A stretch of DNA of 64,000 nucleotides from Pedobacter cryoconitis. Its GTDB lineage: Bacteria > Bacteroidota > Bacteroidia > Sphingobacteriales > Sphingobacteriaceae. A program made the position numbers and the translations under genes. The stretch lies in assembly GCF_014200605.1 (NCBI RefSeq), contig NZ_JACHCE010000011.1:124001-188000 (forward strand), given 5' to 3'. Below, piece by piece: positions 54,421 through 63,035 of the stretch (position 1 is its first letter; each line of letters starts with the position of its first letter). The notes beneath the pieces were generated by a model. The model was given only the letters and a program-made list of their open reading frames with translations. It made no database searches and had not been told where the DNA came from.

Positions 54421-56323
54421 ATATCCTGGTAATAATAAATGAGGTTCTCCGGTTTTGCTGACGGCTGGCAGCAGTATCATTTGATGCGATTGGTTTTGTA
54501 GCCCCGAATCCTTTAAAAGTTAAACGATCAGGATTTACTTTATTCATTACCAAATAATCATATACAGATTTTGAACGCTGTAAAGATAATTTCTGATTGG
54601 CCTCAGCATTCCCTTCATTATCAGTATGTCCCTGAATTTCGATACTTACAGAAGTATTAGCCTGTAATAATTGTAAAAGATTAGTTAATTCGGTAATTGA
54701 AGGAGGAAGAAGATCAAATTTATTGGTGTCAAAAAATATATTTCTCAAAATCATGTTAGCACCAGCTTTCAGCTTTTCAAGGTAAATATCAAGTACATAC
54801 GGCTGACCGGTTTTGGTTTGATTCAGCTCAAAATTAGCTGAATAGAATAAATAACCATCGGCTATTGCATTAAAGGCATAAGTACTGCCCAGAGGCATTA
54901 CGGCCAGAAATTCTCCATTGTCTTTAGAAGTAAAGTCGTTGAACTTAGTCTCTTTTGTTTTCAGGTTCACTACCTGTACTTTTGCTTCCAGAAACCCCCG
55001 TGTTTCTTTATCCCTGACAATACCTTTGACATAAGTGATGGGCAATGGTTTTGCAGCTTCCGGCAATTTAAATTTGTATATATCCATATCACCAAAGCCC
55101 CCCTGGAGCACCGAAGAAAAATATCCTTCATTCCCATCAGGACTTACCATCAGCCCGCTTTCTTCATTGAAAGTATTAATAGGGTAACCTATGTTGATTG
55201 GTTTGCCCCATTTGCCATCCGTTTCTGCACGGCTATAGAAAATATCCATGCTTCCCATACCAGGCCATCCATTGGAAGAAAAATACAATGTTTTACCATC
55301 AGGGTGTACAAAAGGGGTATTCTCATCATAAATAGTATTAATACCCGGTCCCAGATTTTGCGGTTTACTCCATTCTCCTTCGCTATTTAAAGTAGTTTTC
55401 CAAATATCGTAACCACCGATCCCGCCAGGACGGTTGCTTACAAAATATAAGGTATTTCCATCCGGACTGATCGCTGGCTGTGAATCCCAGGAGGAGGAAT
55501 TAACTGTCGAACCCAGGTTAAAAGGAGTATCCCAGTTATTCCCGTTTTTATGGCTTACATAAAGATCACAGCTTCCAAATCCATCGGGACGATTGCATCC
55601 TGTAAAGAAAAGGTACATTCCATCCGGAGAAATGGATTGTGCACCTTCATTGAATTTTGTATTAATCTGATCACTTAAGGGAACTGCGTTTTTCCATTCT
55701 TTATTTACTTTACGGGAAATATAGAAATCCTCATTTCCATTTACCGTACGGCTGAAAATAAGTGTTGACCCATCTGCAGTTAGTGTTGGCAGATATTCTC
55801 TGTCTTTGGTATTTATTGCAGCACCTAAATTAACAGGATCATATTTCTCGGGTGCTTTTACAGCAACCACTGCGAAATTACAGTCCCTGATATATTTGTC
55901 AGCTTTCAGGACCATCTCCTGATCTTTTCCTTTATAGGTTCCTTTAAATAAAGCAAAGTGTTTTCCAGCATTTGCATATTCTCCACTGTTGAGTTCTGCT
56001 TCGCCTAAAGAATAATAGACCCTGGCAGCTAAAGGAACGGCCCGAATCTCAATTGCCTTCTGATAATTGAATTTAGCTTTGTCAAAAGATCTTTTTAGCT
56101 TATAAATATCCGCTAACTGAATAAAAGCAAATTGAAAAGAAGGGTCAGCGGCAACGGCATCTTCCAATAATTTGGCTGCTCCGTCATAATCCTTACCTAA
56201 TAATAATTTCTGTGCATACTCGAAATTCTGCTGTGCTTTTTTTACAGCCGATTCTTGTGCATAACTTAGGCTCTGGCCTGTGAATAACAGAAAAAAAACT
56301 AACAGTATAATCTTCCTCATCAT
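54419..56323 (-). CDS. TPR/PD40/OmpA envelope protein
   Basis: A 634-residue protein with signal peptide (about 1-23), N-terminal TPR helices (about 30-140), WD40-like PD40 beta-propeller repeats (about 175-410; EGAQSISPDGMYLFFTGCN, DSQPAISPDGNTLYFVSNRPGG), a carboxypeptidase-like sandwich (about 430-510) and an OmpA C-terminal peptidoglycan-binding domain (about 525-632; IEIQGHTDNEGNAEANQKLS). The same order of domains is known for PorE of the type IX secretion system, but it also occurs in many Bacteroidota paralogues. PorE is a lipoprotein; this signal has no lipobox, so envelope anchoring is the safe call. Confidence 0.85.
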   Translation of the reverse strand: MMRKIILLVFFLLFTGQSLSYAQESAVKKAQQNFEYAQKLLLGKDYDGAAKLLEDAVAADPSFQFAFIQLADIYKLKRSFDKAKFNYQKAIEIRAVPLAARVYYSLGEAELNSGEYANAGKHFALFKGTYKGKDQEMVLKADKYIRDCNFAVVAVKAPEKYDPVNLGAAINTKDREYLPTLTADGSTLIFSRTVNGNEDFYISRKVNKEWKNAVPLSDQINTKFNEGAQSISPDGMYLFFTGCNRPDGFGSCDLYVSHKNGNNWDTPFNLGSTVNSSSWDSQPAISPDGNTLYFVSNRPGGIGGYDIWKTTLNSEGEWSKPQNLGPGINTIYDENTPFVHPDGKTLYFSSNGWPGMGSMDIFYSRAETDGKWGKPINIGYPINTFNEESGLMVSPDGNEGYFSSVLQGGFGDMDIYKFKLPEAAKPLPITYVKGIVRDKETRGFLEAKVQVVNLKTKETKFNDFTSKDNGEFLAVMPLGSTYAFNAIADGYLFYSANFELNQTKTGQPYVLDIYLEKLKAGANMILRNIFFDTNKFDLLPPSITELTNLLQLLQANTSVSIEIQGHTDNEGNAEANQKLSLQRSKSVYDYLVMNKVNPDRLTFKGFGATKPIASNDTAASRQQNRRTSFIITRI

Positions 56324-56433
56324 ATTTTAAGAATATCAGCGCATACAAAAACATGCTACAGGATAAACTTAGCAAAAAAAATCTGACAGATAATGAATCA
56401 GCCCCGTAAAAGAGTAAGAGCCTGAATAAATCC

Positions 56434-57057
56434 CTAAGGAATATTCAGGTATTTATGAGTCTGTAAAGAAATTTCCCATTTTGGATTAGCCATTACATAA
56501 TCTATAATCATAGGGGTAATCTCTTTTGATTTAGACCATTCTGGCTGCAGATAAAGTTTACAGGAAGGAGATACTGTTTCTGCATATTTCTCTGCCCACT
56601 CGAAATCACTTTTATTAAAGACAATAACCTTTAATTCATTTGCGAAAGGAGTAATATCAGGACGTGGGGCTTTGAATTTTTTAGGAGATAAACAAATCCA
56701 GTCCCAGCTGCCCGATAATGGATAAGCGCCTGAAGTTTCTATGAAAGTAAGAATGTTCTTTTCCTGTAGTTTTTTTGTCAGGTAATCCATATTATAGATC
56801 AATGGCTCTCCACCAGTAATGACTACAGCTTTACCAGGAAATGTATCAGCTTTTTCAGCAATATCGTCTGCAGAAGTTAAGGGGTGAAGTTCTGCATCCC
56901 AGCTTTCCTTCACATCACACCAGTGACAACCTACATCGCAACCTCCAAGACGAATAAAATAGGCAGCTTTGCCTGTGTTAAAACCTTCACCCTGAATAGT
57001 GTAAAATTCTTCCATTAATGGAAGCAATGTGCCGTCTGCTGGAATATTATGTGCCAT
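56434..57057 (-). CDS. queE: 7-carboxy-7-deazaguanine synthase
   Basis: A 207-residue radical-SAM enzyme. The CX3CX2C cluster motif (CDVGCHWC, the QueE variant) lies at about residues 40-47, and YTIQGEGFNTGKAAYFIRLGG is typical. It makes CDG in queuosine biosynthesis. No queC/D/F genes are adjacent in the window. Confidence 0.92.
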   Translation of the reverse strand: MAHNIPADGTLLPLMEEFYTIQGEGFNTGKAAYFIRLGGCDVGCHWCDVKESWDAELHPLTSADDIAEKADTFPGKAVVITGGEPLIYNMDYLTKKLQEKNILTFIETSGAYPLSGSWDWICLSPKKFKAPRPDITPFANELKVIVFNKSDFEWAEKYAETVSPSCKLYLQPEWSKSKEITPMIIDYVMANPKWEISLQTHKYLNIP

Positions 57058-57068
57058 ATATCAATTGG

Positions 57069-57076
57069 CAAAGTTA
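57069..57076 (-). promoter_or_regulatory. Promoter -7 element for queE
   Basis: TAACTTTG on the minus strand matches TAnnTTTG, 11 bases before the ATG. It implies a very short leader. Confidence 0.35.
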
Positions 57077-57155
57077 AATAAATATGGGTGGAAAATAGGA
57101 ATATATGTATATTGACGGCATTTAAATGACTAATCTATGAATAAGTATAGCAGCA

Positions 57156-57500
57156 ATGGCTGATTTACGCTGGTATAAAATTGATGTGGAAATTCCTGAG
57201 GGGGATTTCATCCGGCAGATTAGTGTGGCTGGTAAAAAATTGTGTCTGCTCAGGCATCAGGAACAAATTCATCTGGTGCAAAATTCTTGTCCCCATGCGG
57301 GTGGTATTCTTAGTGGTGGCTGGTGTGAACATGGAAAATTAATCTGTCCAATCCATCGGTATGAATATGACCTGATAACCGGAAGAGGAATAGAAGGGCA
57401 GGGGGATTATATAAATTTGTACCCTGTAAAGGAAGAACCTGACGGTTTATATGCCGGATTTAAACAAGGTTTGTTTAGCCGTTTTTTTGGTGAAAAATAA
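57156..57500 (+). CDS. Small Rieske [2Fe-2S] protein
   Basis: A 114-residue ferredoxin-like Rieske protein. Cluster ligands are Cys-Pro-His (SCPHAGG) and Cys-Pro-Ile-His (LICPIHRYEYD). It lacks signal peptide and transmembrane helix, so it is a soluble electron carrier, as in nitrite reductase small subunits or dioxygenase ferredoxins. No partner oxygenase is adjacent; function unknown. Confidence 0.85.
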   Translation: MADLRWYKIDVEIPEGDFIRQISVAGKKLCLLRHQEQIHLVQNSCPHAGGILSGGWCEHGKLICPIHRYEYDLITGRGIEGQGDYINLYPVKEEPDGLYAGFKQGLFSRFFGEK

Positions 57501-57510
57501 GCTGCCGGCA

Positions 57511-57550
57511 CAAAATAAAAAAAACCTGTAAATCATTAATTTACAGGTTT
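57511..57550 (-). terminator. Terminator of folD
   Basis: AAACCTGTAAAT, loop CATTA, ATTTACAGGTTT. On the minus strand a run of eight T follows the stem, 28 bases after the folD stop at 57578. Confidence 0.8.
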
Positions 57551-57577
57551 CAATAACAGTTAACCGGAATTTACTGC

Positions 57578-58459
57578 TTAAGAATATATCTCTTTCTTAG
57601 CTGAAGCTAATGTGTTTTTCAATAAACCAACAATAGTCATTAAACCAACTCCACCCGGAACAGGTGTAATCCACGAAGATAAAGGGGCTACATTTTCGAA
57701 GTCAACATCACCATACAATTTGTATCCTGATTTAGTTGTTTCAGAAGTTTCTCTGTTAATACCCACGTCAATAATGATGGCTCCGGGTTTAACCATGTCA
57801 GCTGTTACAAAATTCTTCTTACCGATAGCGGCAACTATAATGTCTGCCTGTAAGGCAATCTCTTTCAGGTTTGTAGTTTTACTGTGCGTTAAGGTAACCG
57901 TACAATTACCGGGATTAGCATTACGTGCCATCAGGATACTCATTGGGCTGCCAACGATATTACTACGGCCAACAACTACGCAGTGTTTACCAGCAGTATC
58001 AATTCCATAAGCCTTTAGCAATAATAAAATACCATAAGGTGTAGCTGGAATAAAGCAAGGCAGATTACGCATCATACGTCCCAGATTTACCGGATGGAAT
58101 CCGTCTACATCTTTACGGTGATCTATTGCTTCGGTAACTTTCTCCGGATCTATGTGTTTTGGAAGAGGCAACTGAACAATAAGTCCATCTACGCCTGCAT
58201 CACTATTAATTTCGTGAATCTTTTGAAGTAACTCTTCTTCAGTAACATCTACATCATATCTGATCAGAGAAGACTGAAATCCTACTTTCTCGCAGTTTTT
58301 CATCTTGCTGGCCACATAGGTTTCGCTTCCGCCATCGTTACCAACTAATATAGCCAGTAAATGAGGTTTACGTCCGCTTTGTGCTAAAAATTCTGCTGCT
58401 TCCGCTGCTATTTCTAATTTGATCTTTTCTGATGCGAATTTTCCGTCCAGTAATTGCAT
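57578..58459 (-). CDS. folD: Methylenetetrahydrofolate dehydrogenase/cyclohydrolase
   Basis: A 293-residue bifunctional FolD. Motifs YVASKMKNCEKVGF (catalytic lysine), DVDGFHPVNLGR, VVGRSNIVGSP and WITPVPGGVGLMTI are all present. It interconverts methylene- and formyl-tetrahydrofolate. Confidence 0.96.
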   Translation of the reverse strand: MQLLDGKFASEKIKLEIAAEAAEFLAQSGRKPHLLAILVGNDGGSETYVASKMKNCEKVGFQSSLIRYDVDVTEEELLQKIHEINSDAGVDGLIVQLPLPKHIDPEKVTEAIDHRKDVDGFHPVNLGRMMRNLPCFIPATPYGILLLLKAYGIDTAGKHCVVVGRSNIVGSPMSILMARNANPGNCTVTLTHSKTTNLKEIALQADIIVAAIGKKNFVTADMVKPGAIIIDVGINRETSETTKSGYKLYGDVDFENVAPLSSWITPVPGGVGLMTIVGLLKNTLASAKKEIYS

Positions 58460-58488
58460 ATCAAACGTTATATTTTTGTGTTAAACGA

Positions 58489-60276
58489 TTAATCTAATTT
58501 CAATACGGCCATAAAAGCAGTTTGTGGAATTTCCACATTACCTACCTGGCGCATACGTTTTTTACCTTTTTTCTGTTTTTCCAACAGTTTACGTTTACGG
58601 GAAATATCACCACCATAACATTTGGCGGTTACATCTTTACGTAAAGCTTTTACCGTTTCTCTGGCGATAATTTTAGCACCAATAGAAGCCTGAATAATAA
58701 TCTCGAATTGCTGACGGGGAATTAACTCTCTTAATTTCTCACAGATTCTCTTTCCAAAATCATAGGAGTTACTACGGTGAATCAGTGAAGATAAAGCATC
58801 AACAGGTTCTGCATTTAACAGGATATCCAATCTCACCAGGTCCGATTTACGGTAACCAATCTGATGATAATCAAAAGAAGCATATCCTTTTGAAATCGTT
58901 TTCAGACGATCGTAAAAATCAAATACAATCTCACCCATTGGGATCTCAAAAACAAGCTCCACACGGTCTGATGTCAGGTAAGACTGATTAACGATAATTC
59001 CTCTTTTCTGAATACAAAGAGACATTACCGGGCCCACAAACTCAGATTTGGTAATTATATTTGCTTTGATATAAGGTTCTTCCACATACTCCATTTTACT
59101 TGGATCAGGAAGATCAGATGGATTATTTACAATGATCAATTCACCTTTAGTGGTCATCGCCTGATAAGACACGTTGGGAACAGTAGTAATTACTGTCATG
59201 TCAAATTCACGCTCTAAACGCTCCTGGATGATCTCCATGTGTAACATGCCCAGGAAACCGCAACGGAAACCAAAGCCTAATGCCGCAGAAGATTCCGGTT
59301 CAAAAACAATGGAAGCATCATTCAGCTGCAATTTGTGCATAGCTTCCCTTAAGTCTTCAAACTCATCTGTGTCCACCGGATAAATACCGGCAAATACCAT
59401 TGGTTTAACCTCTTCAAATCCTTTGATAGGCTCTAAACTCGGACGGTCTTTATGCGTAATTGTATCTCCAACCTTTACTTCTCTGGCTTCTTTAATACCA
59501 GAAATGATATAACCTACGTCACCAGTTTTGATGACATCTTTAGGAGATTGTTTTAATTTTAAAGTACCAACTTCTTCCGCAATATATTCCTTGCCGGTAG
59601 CTACAAACTTTACTTTATCTTTTTTACGTATTTCTCCGTTTAATACTTTGAAATAAGCAACGATACCACGGAATGAATCAAAAACAGAGTCAAAAATCAA
59701 AGCCTGCAATTCACCATCAGGGTTTCCTTTAGGTGCAGGAACACGCTCAACAATTGCACGAAGGATATCATGAACACCTTGTCCTGTCTTTCCTGAAGCA
59801 GGGATGATTTCTTCTCTCTTACAGCCTATCAGTTCGATAATCTGATCTTTTACTTCCTCGGGCATTGCACCAGGTAAATCCATCTTATTCAGAATAGGGA
59901 TGATCTCCAGATCATGCTCCAGTGCTAAATAAAGATTAGAAATAGTTTGGGCCTGTATTCCCTGTGAAGCGTCTACGATCAATAAAGCACCTTCGCAGGC
60001 AGCAATTGAGCGGGAAACTTCATAAGAGAAATCTACGTGTCCGGGAGTGTCAATTAAGTTTAATATATAAGGCTGTCCATCCTGGATATAATCCATCTGG
60101 ATCGCATGACTTTTAATGGTAATACCGCGTTCACGTTCCAGATCCATGTCATCCAGCAATTGAGCTTGTGACTCTCTCTGGGTGATTGTATTCGTGTATT
60201 CTAGTAAACGGTCGGCCAAAGTACTTTTACCGTGGTCAATGTGTGCAATTATGCAAAAATTACGTATGTGCTTCAT
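58489..60276 (-). CDS. lepA: Elongation factor 4
   Basis: A 595-residue translational GTPase with G1 AHIDHGKSTL, G2 RERGITIKSH, G3 DTPGHVDFS and G4 NKMDLPGA, and the LepA-specific C-terminal domain (about 490-595; ARETVKALRKDVTAKCYGGDISRKRKLLEKQKKGKKRM). It back-translocates or assists stalled ribosomes. It starts 30 bases after cutC on the same strand. Confidence 0.97.
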   Translation of the reverse strand: MKHIRNFCIIAHIDHGKSTLADRLLEYTNTITQRESQAQLLDDMDLERERGITIKSHAIQMDYIQDGQPYILNLIDTPGHVDFSYEVSRSIAACEGALLIVDASQGIQAQTISNLYLALEHDLEIIPILNKMDLPGAMPEEVKDQIIELIGCKREEIIPASGKTGQGVHDILRAIVERVPAPKGNPDGELQALIFDSVFDSFRGIVAYFKVLNGEIRKKDKVKFVATGKEYIAEEVGTLKLKQSPKDVIKTGDVGYIISGIKEAREVKVGDTITHKDRPSLEPIKGFEEVKPMVFAGIYPVDTDEFEDLREAMHKLQLNDASIVFEPESSAALGFGFRCGFLGMLHMEIIQERLEREFDMTVITTVPNVSYQAMTTKGELIIVNNPSDLPDPSKMEYVEEPYIKANIITKSEFVGPVMSLCIQKRGIIVNQSYLTSDRVELVFEIPMGEIVFDFYDRLKTISKGYASFDYHQIGYRKSDLVRLDILLNAEPVDALSSLIHRSNSYDFGKRICEKLRELIPRQQFEIIIQASIGAKIIARETVKALRKDVTAKCYGGDISRKRKLLEKQKKGKKRMRQVGNVEIPQTAFMAVLKLD

Positions 60277-60284
60277 CAGTGCCG

Positions 60285-60292
60285 CAAATATA
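60285..60292 (-). promoter_or_regulatory. Promoter -7 element for lepA
   Basis: TATATTTG on the minus strand matches TAnnTTTG, 8 bases before the lepA ATG. lepA may thus have its own promoter between cutC and itself. Confidence 0.4.
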
Positions 60293-60306
60293 GAATATTA
60301 GCTTGA

Positions 60307-61047
60307 TTATTTCGCACTGTTTGCCAGTTCGAGTAATTTTTTGACCAGTTCTGCATCAGTAAGGGAAGAACTGTATTCATCAGCGTCATTGCCCATGCTT
60401 AATTCAGTGTTCCTGAACAGCATTTTACTGCTATGGTTTTTTCTCGCTGAGCCATGAAATTCTTTTGCACCTGTTTTGCTGATAAGTTGCTGAATATTTG
60501 AGGTATTGACGCAGGCACCCGGCATAATAGCAATCCTTTGATCGGCTTTTCTGATAAGTTTGGCCAGTTGCTCTGCGCCATCAAGGGCAGTTGCTTTGCC
60601 CCCGGATGTAAGAATACGTATAAATCCTAATGAAATCAGATCTTCCATCGCTTCTTCCATGTTTACTGTCATATCAAATGCCCGGTGAAAAGCAGCTTTC
60701 ATTGGTTTTGCCAGTTCAACCAGTTCAGCACAGCGGTCTTTATCAACTTTACCATCTGCGGTAAGGATGCCGGTTACTATGCCCTCACATTGTAATTCTT
60801 TACAGATTTTGATATCTTCTTTCATCAGTTCAAATTCCAGTTCAGAATACAGGAAATCCCCGCCACGCGGTCTGATAATAGGGTAGACCTCTATATGGAG
60901 TAATTGCTTAGCCAGTTTAATCTCTGCATAACTGGGTGTAGTGCCGCCTTCAGTCAGGCTTGCACATAATTCTACCCTTTTTGCGCCCCCTTTTTGTGCC
61001 TCCAGTGCAGAGCTTACAGAGTTGGCGCAAACTTCCATTTCAATCAT
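60307..61047 (-). CDS. cutC: CutC-family protein
   Basis: A 246-residue TIM-barrel protein with the CutC signature MEVCANSVSSALEAQKGGAKRVELC at the start, then IRPRGGDFLYSE and LTSGGKATALDG. Once linked to copper tolerance in E. coli, its true biochemistry is unclear. It follows the glycosylasparaginase gene by 11 bases and is probably in the same transcript. Confidence 0.9.
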   Translation of the reverse strand: MIEMEVCANSVSSALEAQKGGAKRVELCASLTEGGTTPSYAEIKLAKQLLHIEVYPIIRPRGGDFLYSELEFELMKEDIKICKELQCEGIVTGILTADGKVDKDRCAELVELAKPMKAAFHRAFDMTVNMEEAMEDLISLGFIRILTSGGKATALDGAEQLAKLIRKADQRIAIMPGACVNTSNIQQLISKTGAKEFHGSARKNHSSKMLFRNTELSMGNDADEYSSSLTDAELVKKLLELANSAK

Positions 61048-61058
61048 AGCTGTAAATT

Positions 61059-62093
61059 TTAATAATAACTCTTTCCAGGGATTAAAAGATCTTTATTTTC
61101 TGTATTACAAACCGCATAGCTGAACCCCTTTTGAATAGCATAAGCACCGTATTGCCCTTTTTTATTCAAAGCTAAAAAGCCCACCTGGATTTCTTTAGCT
61201 TTTGCAGGTTTCTTTTTGATGATACGCATCACAGCTTCTTTACAAGCCTCTTCGGGCGGATAACCCTGGCGCATTAATTCTACGACCAGGAAACTGCCTA
61301 CATTACGGATAACCTCTTCTCCGACACCGGTTGAAGTTGCTCCGCCAACTTCATTGTCTACATATAAACCTGCGCCAATAATCGGACTGTCACCCACGCG
61401 GCCATGTAATTTAAAAGCCATTCCACTGGTTGTACATGCGCCTGATAAATTGCCATTGGCATCAAGCGCAAGCATACCGATGGTATCATGGTTATATTGA
61501 TTTCCAGGTAACCTGGTTGGGGATGCTTTGTCGTATAATTTATTCTCAATATTCATTATAGGCTCATACTTCGCAGTTTTAAGCCATTCTTTCCAGGCTT
61601 TCTCACTTTCAGGTGTAAGCAGATTTATTTTCTTAAATCCATTCTCTAAGGCAAATTGCAACGCTCCGTCACCTGCAAGCATCACATGCGGAGTTTTTTC
61701 CATGACTAATCTGGCAACTGAAATAGGGTGCATAATATGTTCAAGAGCAGCTACTGAACCGCAATTGCCCAAATCGTCCATGATACAAGCGTCCAGGGTA
61801 ACTTTTCCATCTCTGTCTGGCAGGCCGCCATAACCTACACTTTGATTTTTAGGATCTGCTTCGGGAACCTGAACACCTTTTTCTACAGCATCAAGTGAGC
61901 GTCCGCCTGTTGATAATACTTCCCAGGCTGCATGGTTAGCTGCAATCCCAAAATCCCATGTCGAGATTACTATAGGTTTACCAGCAGCAGCAGTGCCGGA
62001 AGAAGGGAGGATGTTAGCCATTCCGCTTTTGTCAATCGCCAGCAAAGAAGCGGATAAAGCGGAACATTTAATGAATTTTCTACGGTCGAACAT
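61059..62093 (-). CDS. Glycosylasparaginase (N4-GlcNAc-asparaginase), exported
   Basis: A 344-residue N-terminal-nucleophile hydrolase. The self-cleavage motif is HDTIGM, giving Thr as new N-terminus and nucleophile. A twin-arginine-like signal (FDRRKFIKCSALSASLLA, about 1-20) suggests export to the periplasm. It would split the N-acetylglucosamine-asparagine bond of glycoproteins, as known for the enzyme of Elizabethkingia. It is first in an operon with cutC. Confidence 0.88.
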   Translation of the reverse strand: MFDRRKFIKCSALSASLLAIDKSGMANILPSSGTAAAGKPIVISTWDFGIAANHAAWEVLSTGGRSLDAVEKGVQVPEADPKNQSVGYGGLPDRDGKVTLDACIMDDLGNCGSVAALEHIMHPISVARLVMEKTPHVMLAGDGALQFALENGFKKINLLTPESEKAWKEWLKTAKYEPIMNIENKLYDKASPTRLPGNQYNHDTIGMLALDANGNLSGACTTSGMAFKLHGRVGDSPIIGAGLYVDNEVGGATSTGVGEEVIRNVGSFLVVELMRQGYPPEEACKEAVMRIIKKKPAKAKEIQVGFLALNKKGQYGAYAIQKGFSYAVCNTENKDLLIPGKSYY

Positions 62094-62164
62094 AAAAACG
62101 GTTTAGGTGATTCAGACACAAGATTACATTAAATTAATTATTCTTAAAAGGTCTTTAAACAGAA

Positions 62165-62186
62165 AAATCCGGACTAAGCCGGATTT
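62165..62186 (-). terminator. Terminator of the nitrilase gene
   Basis: AAATCCGG, loop ACTAAG, CCGGATTT; a T-rich tail follows the stem on the minus strand, 15 bases after the nitrilase stop at 62201. Confidence 0.65.
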
Positions 62187-62200
62187 AAATATTTTTTATA

Positions 62201-63007
62201 TTAATTGATGAGTTTAAATTCATCTGCGTCCTTCAAAAAGGGAAATCCACCACGGATTTTTACCAGATCTTCGTGATTGACACTAAAAGTATAAAGATCT
62301 TCGTCTTCAGGTTTATAGTAAACAGTATTTCCAAAAGCATCGATACACATAGAATGACCACTGTGATAAACTTCGTTACCATCGTGGCCAACGCGGTTAA
62401 CAGCAACGACATAACTTTGGTTTTCAATTGCCCTTGCCGGGATCAGTGCTTTCCAGTGCGGAATACGTTTGTCAGGCCAGCTTGCAATAACCAGTAACAG
62501 ATCATATGCAGCATCATTATTTCTTAACCAGACCGGGAACCTTAAGTCATAACAAATAGCAAGTCTGATTTTCCAGCCTTTCAATTCTACCACCACTTTA
62601 TCCTGTCCGGCAGTATAGGTCTGATCTTCTTCACCCATTCCGAAAAGATGTCTCTTATCATAATGCTGATAATCGCCGGTTGGCAGCATCCAGATCATTC
62701 TGTTATAATAAACGCCATTTTCTTTAATAATCAGACTTCCTGTGATTACGCAATCATATTTAGCGGCAGAAGCTGCCATCCAGGTCATTGTTTTTCCATC
62801 CATTTCTTCTGCCAGTTCAGCAGCATGCATACTAAAACCAGTATTGAACATTTCCGGTAATACAATGAGATCTGTTTTTTCCTTTACGCCTGAAGACAAA
62901 CGCAGAGATATATTCTGCAGATTCTTGTCTACATTTTCCCAAAATAAATAAGCTTGAAAAATTGTTATTTTTAGATTATTAATATTGAGATAGTTTGGGT
63001 TCTCCAT
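62201..63007 (-). CDS. Nitrilase-family omega-amidase (YafV-like)
   Basis: A 268-residue nitrilase-fold amidase. Catalytic Glu, Lys and Cys are in VLPEMFNTGF, DKRHLFGMG and AICYDLRFP. The closest match in my memory is YafV/Nit2-type omega-amidase, which hydrolyses 2-oxoglutaramate or 2-oxosuccinamate. The gene lies 28 bases downstream of a methionine/aromatic aminotransferase-like gene, fitting the known pairing in which transamination products are cleared. Confidence 0.82.
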   Translation of the reverse strand: MENPNYLNINNLKITIFQAYLFWENVDKNLQNISLRLSSGVKEKTDLIVLPEMFNTGFSMHAAELAEEMDGKTMTWMAASAAKYDCVITGSLIIKENGVYYNRMIWMLPTGDYQHYDKRHLFGMGEEDQTYTAGQDKVVVELKGWKIRLAICYDLRFPVWLRNNDAAYDLLLVIASWPDKRIPHWKALIPARAIENQSYVVAVNRVGHDGNEVYHSGHSMCIDAFGNTVYYKPEDEDLYTFSVNHEDLVKIRGGFPFLKDADEFKLIN

Positions 63008-63035
63008 ATATTGATAAGGTAATAGGCATGTGAAA

